This document shows, piece by piece, positions 1 through 12,300 of a DNA stretch of 64,000 nt. The notes below the pieces were generated by a model. The model did no database searches and was not told the DNA's origin. It saw nothing but the letters and a program-made list of their open reading frames with translations. Position numbers and translations under genes: made by a program. Positions within the stretch are counted from its first letter, which is position 1; each line of letters opens with the position of its first letter. Source of the DNA: Orthonyx spaldingii. Its lineage: Eukaryota; Chordata; Aves; Passeriformes; Orthonychidae. The stretch covers positions 2,210,025 through 2,274,024 of the forward strand of contig VZTJ01002639.1 in NCBI GenBank assembly GCA_013397795.1, in the 5' to 3' direction.

Positions 1-829
1 TTATTCAGAGGCTCTTTTGAAAGCTGATTTTGAAGTTTTGAAGGTCATGTCATGGCCAAATAGTACAGTAGCAGATGCATAATGGTTGGTTTATAATCTC
101 CTAGTTTTATTCAAAGTCATGCACACTTTGGGAAGTTCTGCTCTAGTGGATAGGTGTCCTGGCCTTGCTAATAATTTCATTTATGTTGTCAAAGCAATGT
201 TTGCAGCTGGTTCAGCAGACCCGGTTTTCACTCTTAAAAGGTGAAATAAAGCCTTGTCCTCACAATACTTCACTGTTGCTAATATTGTAATATGGTCCAA
301 TTCCTATTACTGTGCTCTAAGTTTGAAACCTCACTTCGTGTCTCTGAGCAGCAAATTCCGGATGGTGAATTGTGTAATGTGAGAGCCTGAGACTGAATCC
401 GCACTTGGGCCTTGCCTGTGCAACCCCACGTGCATGTGTGAGCATTGTGTTTACAAAAATCTAAAACCATCAAGGATTTATTTTCAGGATTTTAATTTGT
501 AAATATTATTGCCCTGATTTTTAAGTGTGGAGTCCTAACAAATGCACTGAGCTTTAACTCTGCTTTTACTGAAGCCATATTTCACCCCCTAAATATCCAA
601 CACTTCCAGGACCTCATGTGAAAATTAAAGATGTTCAGCTGTGCTAAAAGACAAGCCTATGCTTTTAATAATCTGCAGGGATTTTTTCTGGTCTATATTT
701 AGTATAGTGTAAATACTTTCCTATTGGAGCTGCAAGGTGAGTTTGTTCAAACAACTGTCTTAATAGTGCTGGCAGAGGAATTTTAGTACTTGTCAAAGCC
801 ACAAGGAAACTCTTCTTTTTTGTTTTTAG
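1..829 (+). other. EPS8: EPS8 last intron (partial)
   Basis: This is the sequence upstream of the EPS8 terminal exon. It shows no convincing second exon, repeat or RNA gene. Only the 3' acceptor with its T-rich tract (about 811-827) is recognisable. The left boundary is cut by the window edge. Confidence 0.7.
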
Positions 830-943
830 GCTAACAGTGGTAGTTCAGAACTGCAAGAAATTATGAGAAGACGGCAAGAAAAAATCAGTGCAGCTGCCAC
901 AGATTCAGGTGTGGAGTCCTTTGATGAAGGAAGCAGCCACTGA
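830..943 (+). CDS. EPS8: EPS8 last coding exon (partial gene)
   Basis: This is the C-terminal exon of EPS8, an SH3-domain adaptor that caps and bundles actin and links receptor tyrosine kinase signalling to Rac. The exon follows a pyrimidine-rich acceptor ending in TTTTTAG (823-829) and encodes 37 residues then TGA at 941-943. The peptide contains SSELQEIMRRRQEKISAAA and SGVESFDEGSSH, which match the end of vertebrate EPS8 as I know it. This tail belongs to the C-terminal actin-binding effector region. The reading frame enters in phase 0. I did not find the preceding exon in bases 1-829, so the rest of the gene lies to the left. EPS8 also neighbours PTPRO in convergent orientation in human, which supports the call. 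Confidence 0.93.
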   Translation, partial: ANSGSSELQEIMRRRQEKISAAATDSGVESFDEGSSH

Positions 944-1948
944 ATGTTTCCTCTTTTCTTTGATCCCATTGTCCATAGCATTAAACCATCCAGCTTTGCT
1001 TTAGGAAGCAGTGAAGGGGTATGTCTTAGTGTATTGTAAACATAACTAGCGAACATAAAGAAAATTTACAGTAGTCTCCACAGAAGTACCTGCTGCTGGC
1101 GTCTCATCATGAAAAATGAACAGATAAGAAATGCAGTGGAGCTTCCTGACAGGTAAAAATATTGGTACATGATTCATTTACGCCCAAAGATGAGTCTTGG
1201 CTTTATGGAATTAACATGGCAGATAGATTGGAGCATGTCTTTGTGATTCATCTGAGGGAAGCTGAGCCAGCAATAAAAAAAAACATTTGAACCCTTCAGT
1301 AATACTAAAATTCTGAATCCCATCTCTTGCTGTAGTGTGCAATTATGTCTTTCTGGCTCAGTCTTTCTTGTCAGGCATTTGGCTGCAGGATGTTTACTTA
1401 ACTTGTTGACTCCAGCAAATGTAGAGGAAACCTTTAGGGACTGAACAGCAGCCCAACATAGACTGAATCTTTCTTGCATCACTCCTGAGATGTTTTATTA
1501 CTAATGATGCTGTTTATAGCAAAATAATACTCTGTACATTGATTTTATCCATACTTCACCTGTGATGAACTACAATATTGCACAAGAAGGAGGAACTAGA
1601 GAATAGTAACACAACCCAGCTCAAAGAGGTGATGAGATCTGCTGTAGCCATGCAACAACTCACAGTACATTTTTTTTAATATAGTTGCATTTTTTTGTCT
1701 GTAACTTAACCCGTCAGAAAGAACAGTGTATAATCTAGATTTCTCTGTGTGTTGATCCCAGATATCAGTTTTACCCTATGTAAAAAGCCTTTGTAATTTC
1801 CTTTATAAATGTCATCTTTTGGAAGAGTGGATTCCTGGAAGCAAAACAGGGGAAAAAAGAAATGAGAAACATCCATTCCAGAAAATGTTATTTTTGAAGA
1901 TGCAATGATTTTTTTCACAAAATGTTCTGTTTCACATGGTCATGTGAT

Positions 1949-1987
1949 TTTATATATAATATATGTATTATATATAATATATAATAT
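1949..1987. repeat. AT dinucleotide-rich microsatellite in the EPS8 3' UTR
   Basis: Alternating TATATAAT/ATATGTATTA units form a near-palindromic AT tract of about 39 bases. It can fold on itself in RNA. It looks like a simple repeat and is likely length-polymorphic. Confidence 0.8.
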
Positions 1988-2230
1988 CACTTAATTTAGA
2001 CAAATTTAATCATCTAGTTTGATTAAGTTTCATAGTGCCTTTTTCACATGAATCAGCTTAAAGTCTGCAATAAACAGTATTTCTTGTCTGTTAAATTGTT
2101 GCATCTTTGTGGCTACAAAGACAGTATTGAAATAAGAAAGTAATCTTGATTTTTGCCATTAGTTTGCTTTTCCTCTGCATACAAGGGGAAAAAATCTATT
2201 CATTTTTCACAAATGAAAAATTAAAATCTT

Positions 2231-2236
2231 AATAAA
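2231..2236 (+). terminator. Poly(A) signal AATAAA, probable EPS8 3' end
   Basis: A canonical AATAAA lies about 1.3 kb after the EPS8 stop. It is followed within 40-80 bases by a GU-rich element (TGTTTGGTTGGTTGTGTGTC at about 2281-2300), the usual cleavage/polyadenylation layout. Earlier copies at about 1273 and at 2069-2074 lack such a clear downstream element. Confidence 0.55.
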
Positions 2237-2255
2237 GGTGTTTAGTGCCATTTAT

Positions 2256-5200
2256 TGTAAATGTCGTCACAAATATTGCTTCTGTTTGGTTGGTTGTGTG
2301 TCCACGTATGTTTTTACATTTAATATATATTCTTAATGCCTGTCTGCATAAACATGGCCTTATTCAGAAATGGGTCAAGAAGTGATAAATCCCATTATTT
2401 GTAAGTGCAGGAGGAGGAAACTTTCTAAATGGTCTTTGAAATGCCTATTTAAAACTTAGAGTCACTGTCTTTTCTCGTGGGAAGGATGTCTGATTCCATA
2501 AAAAGCACTGTGGTGGTAACCTGCACCTCTAGTCCCCTGATAGTTACCAAAATAGGAAACCAATATTCATCCTCTCTGCTGGTTTATTTCAACATTCAGC
2601 ATATGGTTTGCTTTTGCCCAGAAAGAGGCATCAGCTCTGGGACTTTTCAGACTTTGTGAAGTTTGGCACTCTGAGGTGATGGAGGGAGAACCCATGTTTC
2701 ACCTCTGAGAGAAAAGAGGTGACTCCACAACTGTTTGGGGTTTTTTTGAAGCTGGTTTTCTATGTAGCTGTTGCTTAGAAAGTGCCAGACAAGTCTGAAT
2801 GGAGTCAGTGTGCTCAGAGGCATCTAGGGAGATACTTGGGGTGAAAAGAGGAAACCCCATCCATATGCTGAAGGGATAAGCAGAATCATCTTGGGGTTGG
2901 TTGGTTTGTGTTTGTTTTTTCACAGTTTCTAAATTAGCTACTAATAAATTAACAACCAAGTACTCCTTGAATTGTATTTAAACTTTGCTGAACTAACCAT
3001 TATGACTTCTGTGTTACAGTCTGTGAAATCTGAGTCACGTTGAGGCAAATACTTCTGTATTTGCTGGAATTTCCTTGGTGGTTTAAAGCTCTGCAGGGAG
3101 CTTCACCCCTATGCTGTGCAGTTTTTGAATTTTCAGTTGGCAGTCATAAGAAATCAAAAGGAGATCTCGTTTGGGGTTCCTCAAATGAAAATAAAATGTT
3201 TTCTTCAAAATATTCCGTGGTTTACATGAAAACAGTAGTAAAATGCAGTGTTTCATTCAAAATGTTTCCTCTAAGATTTGAGCAGTGAGGCTTATTTTTT
3301 TAATATTAATATTTTAGAAGGATGTGATATGTCTTTGAGAAGGAAACAAAGCAGTTTTTCAAATGCCAGAATCAGTGCCTTATTAGACATTTGATAACAG
3401 AGGGAGTAATTTACTATTTTGCTGCCATCAGTCTGCCTTTTTAACTGGGTGGAGGGAGGGAGTTTTAGCAGCCTGTTTTAGAGCCTGACTTTACTCAGCA
3501 GTTCTATGCTTTCAAAGCACAAACCTTTTAACATCAGCAAGGCACTTCTTTACACTGCTTTTTCCCATGGGACACCATGGGGAAAGCAAACCACTGTGAA
3601 ACCTCACGTTTAATTCAGGAAGAACACTTCTAACCAATATTGATGGATGGAGCAGTTTACTTACCATCTAGCAATTCAAATGTTTAAACAGGACTTTGCT
3701 CAAACAAATTGTGATCTGTGAGATTTTATACATACTTTTATTGCTCCAAAGCATTGAACTGTATAAAAATTGCTGATTTGTTGTTTGGTTTTTGTTTTGA
3801 GTGGAGTTGGGGCTAGGAAATAAGTGCAGTTATCCACGACTAATGTGTGCAGAAATAAGTGGTTTATGAAGCATTAGCTATCATATCCAAAATGATAATG
3901 ATAGTCTGAAATGCGCAGAGCTCTGAGTGTGTTCATCAATGTTTGTGGACTTCTCTTAAAGTGCTTTGCTGGACAGTAACATCAATACTTTGATAATTTA
4001 AAGGAACAAACAAAAAAATCCATGAATAACTGTAAGTTGTAAATTCTTTCTAATCAGGGAACCTGTAAGTCACAGAATTTTTATTTTAATGTGGGAGTAA
4101 AGGCATTTTGAGTTTTCAGCTCATAGACAGAAGCAAGCCATAGCTTGAATACCAGACCCGGTTCAAGCGAGTATCACCACTGATTTTCCTGGCTGCATTT
4201 CGAGCATAAAGGAAACACAATTATGAATGGGAACTCAGCTTTCTGGCCAAACTACCATTTCATTGGAGCCCAGTTTTTCTATCATGTTTCTTCTCAACTG
4301 TCAAATTGAGACTGGTGTCTAAACCAGCCCTGTTTAAGGATTGCTTCTGATGCATCAAGAGTATTTGAGGGAACACTTTTGTGCTCAATCTCCCAGTTCG
4401 ACATAAAAGCACCAACATTATATATTAAAAGTGCCAACGAGAGAGAATGTGTATTGGGTTCTGTGTTTAAATATTTCAGACTAAATTTCTACTGCAGCTA
4501 TGTGCATTTTTTGCTAGTAAGTGCCTTTGGCTTGCCTTTATCTTTTCCCAGTTTCTCTGAGTTGCTTAGGTTGCAACTTCGGCCTCTAACTTCTTCCTTA
4601 GGTATCAGGATACGAGTCTGTGCTTCTACCCCGTGGCAATACTTGTAGATGAAAAGAGGAGATGAATGAAAATAGGGAGCCTTCCTAGAAGGTTCCTGGC
4701 CCTCACTGGTGCCTGTCACAGCAGCAGAAAAGCTCAACTCACTCTGCTTTCATCCATGTCAAGAGCAATAACAACGTTATTCTCTCACAAGAGGTGACTG
4801 AAATAACAGCTTTTGCTTGCCTCAATGAAATTACTGTTTTCACACATGCCATTAAAAAGGTTAGAACTGGGAGGGAGGTGGTGTGACCCTGTGGTTAATG
4901 GAAGGAGGGAAGGGCCAGTTTAGAGCATAAGATGATGATGTTGATTATTTGACAGGAGAAATTTGCCTTATTTAGGTGTAGGGGAAAAAACCAAAACAGT
5001 AAACTGAAATAAAGCACAAGTAAGGCTTCCTGACCTGTTCTAAATCTTTTGATGGGGTTTGAAGGAAACAGTTCTTGAAGACCCAAGGATGTCAGGGTTC
5101 ACTGCACAGGATATGCTCAGTGAAGCAACACTGTGACATGTGCCTCTAAAAACTTCTTACCACCTCTAAGGCAGGTTCTTAAGTGCACTTATTTTCTGCT

Positions 5201-6699
5201 TCCATGGCAGCATGCACAGCATGAGATAAGGGGAAAACCTGCCCTGGTTTCAGTTAATGGTCACTCACTGCACAGAGCTGCTTTTACAGACATCTGGGTC
5301 AGTAGATGCTGGAAGAGCAGCAGATCAATGCAGAACATCAATAGTGTCAGCAGAGCTATGGACATGAAGCCCATGATTCAAAACATCTATTACCGAACCT
5401 GAAGCTTCAGACAGCTTTACTGCTGTGATGATTTGAGAGTTTTATTTTGACAGATGCTGGAAACAACATTAACATGATGCACGAGTCCAAAACATTGTTC
5501 TTTCGGACTTACTTTGAAGGTGCATGACAAGATAAAGCCAAAAATATGTCATGTCAATTCAGACTAGAAGCCTCTGCATGAGTCTTCCGAACCACAGCGT
5601 CTTCCAGACTCATGTATTGCTTTACTCATGTTTTGAATGCTGGGAGAGGTGATTTCCACTGGCATCCCAATATGCCCACTTGCACAGTTTTGCATCCTGT
5701 GTGGGGTAGGAAAAGGTATTGTTCTGATGGAGTTTTCATTGTAATTGACTTTGTGATTAAGTAGCTATTGAAGGAAAAATACACACCTGCTGCTGTGCAA
5801 ATGGAATAATTTTTGACATGCATTCAAAAACTCTAGTAAATTCAGGCTGCTCAGGCAGTGTCCTTTGCAACAATGTGGTTTTGGCATCTTTACAGCAATC
5901 TTGTACCCCCTCATGTTCAGCCAAGCTTCTGTTACAGCCAGCTTGCGCTGTGACATTTTGTGGGCACACATGAATGATTTAGAAGTAACCTGCTTACTCT
6001 GGTCTGTGATACAGAATAAATGTAGACTCAACAGGCAAAGGCCAGCAGGAGGAAGGGGACAGTAGATGAGAAAACATTTGTGGATTGTTTTTTTCTTTCC
6101 CCCACCAGTTCTCTGGAGGGATTTGAACATATTTTCTGAGTAAATATGTAGTGAAACGCTGAAACAGAATTTTTTAAAAAGCATGGAGGCACAGTCTAAA
6201 TGGTCAAGTCCTCGTTTATAATTCTGCTTTCTGTTCAGTTTAGGCCAGATAACTCTTTGCTGTTCCTACTGGAATGGCCCTCCAGCTGAGGCACACCAGT
6301 GAGATGAGGGAGAAATGTGCACCACTGAAGCCTTTCTTGTTGCCAACTGGCTCCCTGAAACAGGGTGCTCTGCCCTTTTGCATCCATCTCGTAGTTGGAG
6401 AAACAGCAGCCCAGCTTTAGGACTGGGATTAGGGGAAACAGTGGAAACAGTATTAGATGCATGGAAACAGAAGGGAGGGGAAATGCATATCATACCCACT
6501 TAGTAATCACAGGGGCGGTCCTGTTTCTTTAGTACCCCTCACAAGGAATTATGTTGTCTATGCAGTTTTGCATAATATATATATATGGGATAGTTTGAAG
6601 GAAGTTTCCCCTTGTAACCAATACCATGATGAAGTAGTTATTAAATAAGTATACACCTATTTACCTGCCAATGGAATAACTTTGGAAAAAAAATCAAAA
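2256..6699. other. Intergenic region between convergent EPS8 and PTPRO
   Basis: I see no gene here. Short open frames on both strands lack splice signals, known motifs or coding-like composition. AATAAA hexamers on the - strand lie at 5441-5446 and near 3738-3743, and could in principle end an extended PTPRO 3' UTR. No LINE, LTR or RNA gene was recognised. Confidence 0.5.
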
Positions 6700-9279
6700 A
6701 GGAATATCAGCTGAAGGAGATTATCAGGCTCCTGGGAGCAGCAGAGCTACTGAGCTATACCCTGGTGCCCTGCCAGGTGATAGCAGACCCGGGGTGAATG
6801 AAATAAAAAGCATATGCAGGTGTGTTTGCTGTTTTGCTGACAGTGACTTCTGCACAGGTAAGCAATCCAGTGTGTTTACTTTCAGTTCAAGTCTGTTTTG
6901 TTTACATTGAGTACCATTGCTGCTAACTTCCAATGAGGTGACACAAAGCAACAGGTTACAAAAATGCCATCAAACATCCATTCTGACAGCATCCATGTCA
7001 CAATACACAATGATGTACTGGAATTATACAAAGACCATTAAAAAAAAATATATATAGCTAATTATTTTGACTAGAACTGAAACGGACAGCGAAAAAGAAA
7101 AGAGCCCCCCGCCCTGCCCCCGAAGGCCCTGCAGGAATCCATACTGACGCTTTGGCAGCCTTGTAGCAACAAATTGATAAGCAGCCCTTCACATGCCAAA
7201 ACCTGGTATTCATAACATTGTAAATCCCTGGTTCAGGAAAAATAGTTAGGTCGAATTAAAGCACTTTTTGTTTTTCTTCTTCCCACCCCTCCATCCTGTT
7301 TTTATACAGGGTTAATAATTATTAAAAATAATAAATGAGTGAGGGGTATAGGCACCATAGACTGCTCAGAGAGTTAAATGCTATAGTATATATGTGAAGA
7401 TATCCCAGCTTGAAACTCAGTTGCCCTGTGACTAGATTCATCTAAAACAAGAGCCTGATGAGTGGCATTACCAAAAAAGGTTGGCAAAAAGAGCAATCCC
7501 TCTGCTTAATTAGTGGCAGCCCAGTCAAGATCCAAACCCACCCCTTCTCTCAGTGTTGCTGTCTATTTCAGCTTCAGGCTTCACAGCTTGGTTTTCTGCT
7601 CGTCAGTCCGTTCCATGGGTCTTGTGCTCCCCCCAGGCCCCACGTACATCAGTGCTGTAAGGAAACAGTCAAATCCATGTACCAGCAACCCCCCCACCCT
7701 CCCATCCCCTTTTCACAATCTCCAGATTTCTTCATGTATGTTCATGCCTTGCTATTCACTAATGAGGTATTATTAGATACTAACAATGCCTGCTCTCCTA
7801 GGGACGTTAGCACAGACCAGTGACACATGAAGAAAGCTCTTCAGTCAACCGTTAAAAAAATATTGCACTTACTTTAACCTTAAGCCCAACCTGCACAGAA
7901 AAAAAAATAAAAATATGAAATTAACCAAAAGTACCAAACAAAACCCCAACACTCTGGAGCAATCTATCTTATGCACATATAGTGTCTTTCCTTCATGTTG
8001 TTTAGTTGAATTTGGTCCAGTATTTAAAAAAAAAGTCCAGAAATTAAACAGTTCAAAAGACACCGCAGGCTCGTTAAGGCTTTGTCTCCCCAGTGCTTCA
8101 GAAAGGTCAAAGTTTCTTTCCCTCATTGTCTGTGTACTGCAAAGCAGTGGTCTCCCATGGCACAACACCTGCCCGTTCAAACCATCAACAGAAAAAAAAT
8201 CAGAAGCAAGGGAAGATGGGTGTGCTTCATGGTCTCACCTGCAAGCGAACAAACACAATGCTTTACAAAGAGGAAAAGGAAATAAATAGAGTGTTTAGTA
8301 TTTGTTTTACTGACCCTCCATATAGGCTGCGACTGTAGGTCACCAGTGCAGACAGCTGGGTGCTGGGACTCAAGACAGTAAGCAACTGAAACATTAGGGA
8401 CAGTGAGGCAAACTGGGTTCCTTTACAGGCAGGGGGATGATGCACACAGAGGTCAATAAAGGCACATGTGCAACACCACGGACACACAGCAGACACAGCT
8501 GGAGGTGCTGCCCTCAGCCCAGCTCTCCACCAGCTGCTTGAGAAGCAGTTTGTGCTCAAAATCTGCAGCTTCCTGCTCCACCCAAAAGGGAGTATTAAGG
8601 TTATGGCTGTGTTATTGCTGCCACCTAATGAACCAAAGCTTAGTAGCTTAAAGAGCAGTGACATATGTCCTCACATCTTGTCCCCCCCAACAAACCTCAT
8701 GGTAGGTGACAGTCGTGGTTTGCTCAGGCAGGGGCCTCAGTGAGAAGGCAAGACTAACCTTTCACTTATGCTACTGGTGATACCAGTTTGAGACCCTGCT
8801 GGTTCCCTGGTTCTATGATTTTAGATTTATGAAAAAATTTCCCACTGTTTCATGTCATGGCTTTTTGGTTACCAACTCGCCCTCCAGCAGAGCATCCCCA
8901 AACATCTGCTGGCCTTGGTAATGAGGCAATTGGTAACTGACTTGAGAATGACTGAAGATACTAAAGTTCCCCCTTCCCTTAAGCTTTCCAAGGAGTGTTA
9001 GCACAAGTGCAGGGGATGGTTGGCTCATCAGGAGTTCTGGATTCTCTTTTTCTTTAAACATGAGTGAGCCCATATACTTTTACAGTGCTATGGAAAGGTA
9101 GTGGATTATTTACTGCGAGAGGCTAGATGGATTTCCCCCTAACTCTCTCCATGTGAACATGAGAGAGGAATAAGACCCAGAAAGCCCCAAACTGCCAGCA
9201 AAGTTTCTGGAACGGGGATGTGAGGCTGTGGGCAAGGCACAGGGCCAGGCCTGCCTAACTTACCACCTGTGACTCTGAA
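6700..9279 (-). other. PTPRO: PTPRO 3' UTR and 3' flank (end not resolved)
   Basis: This sequence follows the PTPRO stop codon on the - strand. No canonical AATAAA occurs on the - strand in the first 2 kb. A variant AGTAAA lies at 8306-8311, followed by a GT-rich stretch (about 8245-8262), and could be a cleavage signal roughly 970 bases after the stop. Around 6960-7060 there is an AU-rich stretch of 3' UTR character. The true end cannot be decided from sequence alone. Confidence 0.4.
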
Positions 9280-9384
9280 CTAGGACTTGCTGACGTTCTC
9301 ATATATGACATCACTGATGCAGAACTGCTGCTTCTTCTTTTGCCACATCAGTTGCACACACTGGTGAATGAAAATGTACTGTTC
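9280..9384 (-). CDS. PTPRO: PTPRO exon e24: terminal exon with stop codon
   Basis: This 105-nt coding part enters in phase 0 after acceptor TTCTTCTAG. It encodes [20 protein letters not shown], then [14 protein letters not shown] and TAG (9280-9282). EQYIFIHQ completes the Q-loop motif QTEEQY. The C-terminal YENV tyrosine is a conserved R3-family phosphorylation site known to bind SH2 domains of Src kinases and Grb2. Human reads WMKKK where this sequence has WQKKK. Confidence 0.96.
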   Translation of the reverse strand, partial: EQYIFIHQCVQLMWQKKKQQFCISDVIYENVSKS

Positions 9385-12300
9385 CTAGAAGAAAAGGCCA
9401 AATAAGTGGGCATTTTTTGCACCTCAGAAAGCACGACAAAAACCTAACCAGTGAAATAATTTGACAGTTCACAGTAACAACCTGCACAGCTCCGTGTCTC
9501 CCACCTCAGCCCCTCACAATCCACAGTGAGTTATCAGCTCCCAAAATAATAGCCCACAATTGTTACAGATAGCAGCTGGGGAAGCATGGAACCCACCTGA
9601 TTATTAATAATCACTTATTAATAGTCTGAATGATGACAGAAGAGAAGAGTTGAATCTGAGGTAAAGTGGGCCCACTTTACATTGCCTAAAAATTAATTAA
9701 TTCCAAGAAAGGTATCTGAATTCCTTATGTGCAACAAATTGCTCCCCCGCCACATAAGCACCTGAAACATTTTAATGAGGTTCATGTTCCTTAGTGTTTG
9801 ATTTCTTTACTAACAAAGAGAAGAACCCTGACTTTGTTCCCAGAGCAGTTTCTCTGGGGAGTTATCAACCTCTGTGCAAGTGTCACTGTAAGTGAGTTGG
9901 GTCAATCACATGTGTTGCTGTATTTCTGGACAGGTTTTTGTGCCACAAGAGCGTGGTTGTCTTTCGCTTTGGTTATGGACTGACTCTTCTAAGCATTGTC
10001 ATCATACAGATTAAACACTGCAATCCAGTTTAGAATAACCTTAATTGATGACTTTTCAATTTCAAGGAAAAAGAAGGCAATCCCTGATGTACCCTAATAC
10101 TAACCTTTATGTGCACAAGGCACAGGAACAAGTGAATCTCAAGCAAAAGCGACTGTCCCAGAACCCAAGCCTGCATTTCACACCCCAGTGGCCTGCTGAT
10201 GCCAGGAGATACCAGTATGAGTTTGAGGCATGACTCAAACCACAGAAATGTCTGGATATCCTCATACCCACTAATCTGGAGAGATTGGTTTCAATTTAGC
10301 ATATTCTCCATTATAATCCCCTTTTTGGGCCTGTGCCATTTGTTTTTTTAAACTGCTCATTGAGACACTGCCAAGTTTCCAGCATACGAGACAATGTGAA
10401 CTCAGGTGAGCTGCCAGTGGTTTCAGATTTTGTAAGGAAAAACTTTTCACTGGCCTCTGTAACTGTCAGTGTCACTTGGTGACCTCTGAGGCCAGGCTTG
10501 GCCACTGCCTGCAGCAGCAGGAACTCAGTAACTGCCATTGCCATCAGCCCCAGGCAGGCAGTGAGGTTCTATGTGAGAAAAAAAAATTTAAAAACCCCAA
10601 ACCCTACGAAAATCCACCTCACCTCTGGAGTGGTAACAGTTGCAGCTGAAATCAACCAACCATCAGGACTTTTTTTCCTTTGGTGTTTACATAACGATCT
10701 GCCTTTGGATTAATACTGTGAATTGTGATGAAAAGTGGTAGTTTGATAGGAATGATCCAGAATGGACTGAAAATTACTTTTTTTAATTTCCAGATGCTAG
10801 TTGCTGTCACTGCAGGTTTTCTTCCTTCTCTGCTCTCCCTGATACAGTTTTGTTGCTTTGCTCTGGATTCAACAAACCTTGGCTTTACACGATCTGCCAG
10901 ACCTAGCCTGAAAACAGTGATGGTGGCACTTCCAACTGCATGGAGACTGCCAGCTTATGCTGTGTCTAACCAAGAAGAGTACAACAGGCGTGAAATATGA
11001 AATCTTTCCCTCATTACTAGGCAAACTGGGGAGGTTTAGATGCATAAAAGCTTCTGCTTGGAAAAAAAAGTTTGTGTTTTTCCCCCCCAATATATATTGT
11101 CTATATATTTTTACCTTAAAAACAGAAAAAGAACTACCCAGTAGATATTTGGGTAGCGAGAGGGGTGAGGAGGGTGTCTGGCAGACTCATAATCCTTTTG
11201 TCAGTTTTGTTTGTTTGAAATTCCATTGTGTAATAAGTTCCTACGCTTGGCTGGATGATACCAACATGATACACTGATATCATTTCATGAGCCATTAATC
11301 CCCTCAGCAAGCCCAACTCTCTTCAGAGTGGTTTGAAAATTTCATATGTTATTCCCTTCTAATGCACTGCTTGCATATTAATTTCACAGAAAGTGAGAAT
11401 AACTCATTTCCCCTGGAAGACAGTGAGATTGCAGATATATTATCAAACCCACCTATGCAGCAGATTAATAATGTGACAATATCACAACGAAGATGAAAAC
11501 TTAATTGTATCAACTCATAGCGATTTTGTCAAGTGTTCAGAGGGAACAACAATCATTGGACACGAACACACTGAAGAGGGGTATGAAATGGGCACAACAA
11601 CACTGTCAGAATGCTGAGGAGAACAGATCTTACCTCTGTCTGCACCATGGACATTCTGTAGGACCTCATGTCTGACACCAGGCCCAATATATCCACGAAC
11701 TCGTGGTCACGGATGTGCTGCAAGAGCCGATCCAGGGCTATGAATGTTCCTGTCCGTCCCACGCCGGCACTGCAACACACACAGACATGCATCTCATTTC
11801 AGGCTCCTCTGGAGGGGACACACAGGAAAATGAGTGGCACTGCAAAGATCAGGAGTCCTGGAGCTGCAATAATCAGGAATAACTAATCTGAGGTCAGGCA
11901 GGCTGGTTAATCTGTGGGATTTACTGGCACACAACCCATTATCCATTGGTTGGGCAAAGTGGATGGAGTGGATGACTCTGCAAATATTCCACCTTTTTAA
12001 GATCCTCTTCATGCACTCGCACACAAAACGTGCACAACCTGCATGCATACCTTCATCCACCCCTAGCTGCCTGCTCTTCCTGCTGTCCCTGCTCCCCTCA
12101 CAGACTTCACGAGACCCCTGTGACTCCAGAGGCTGGAGCCAGAGCTACAGAGACCCGCTCAGGAGCCATGAATGCCCAGAGACAGCGGGGGTCACACCTG
12201 CAGGACTCAGTTCCACAGCTTTCCACACTGCAAAGCCCTTGGCTTGCAAAGGCACTTTACTACTGCAGTTTGTGCTCAAAGGACAAACCACCCAGAAGAG

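Larger units (their letters stand above)
944..2255 (+). other. EPS8: EPS8 3' untranslated region
   Basis: This AT-rich sequence follows the EPS8 stop codon without any new reading frame. It contains AATAAA hexamers near 1273, at 2069-2074 and at 2231-2236. The last is the best candidate for the main cleavage site because a G/T-rich stretch (about 2278-2312, with repeated TTGGT and TGTGT) follows at the usual distance. The 3' end is inferred and the proximal signals may give shorter transcripts. Confidence 0.6.

Noticed and set aside
5765..6184. 139-codon open frame in the intergenic gap
   Set aside because: No similarity to a known family, low-complexity cysteine/leucine content and no gene signals around it.
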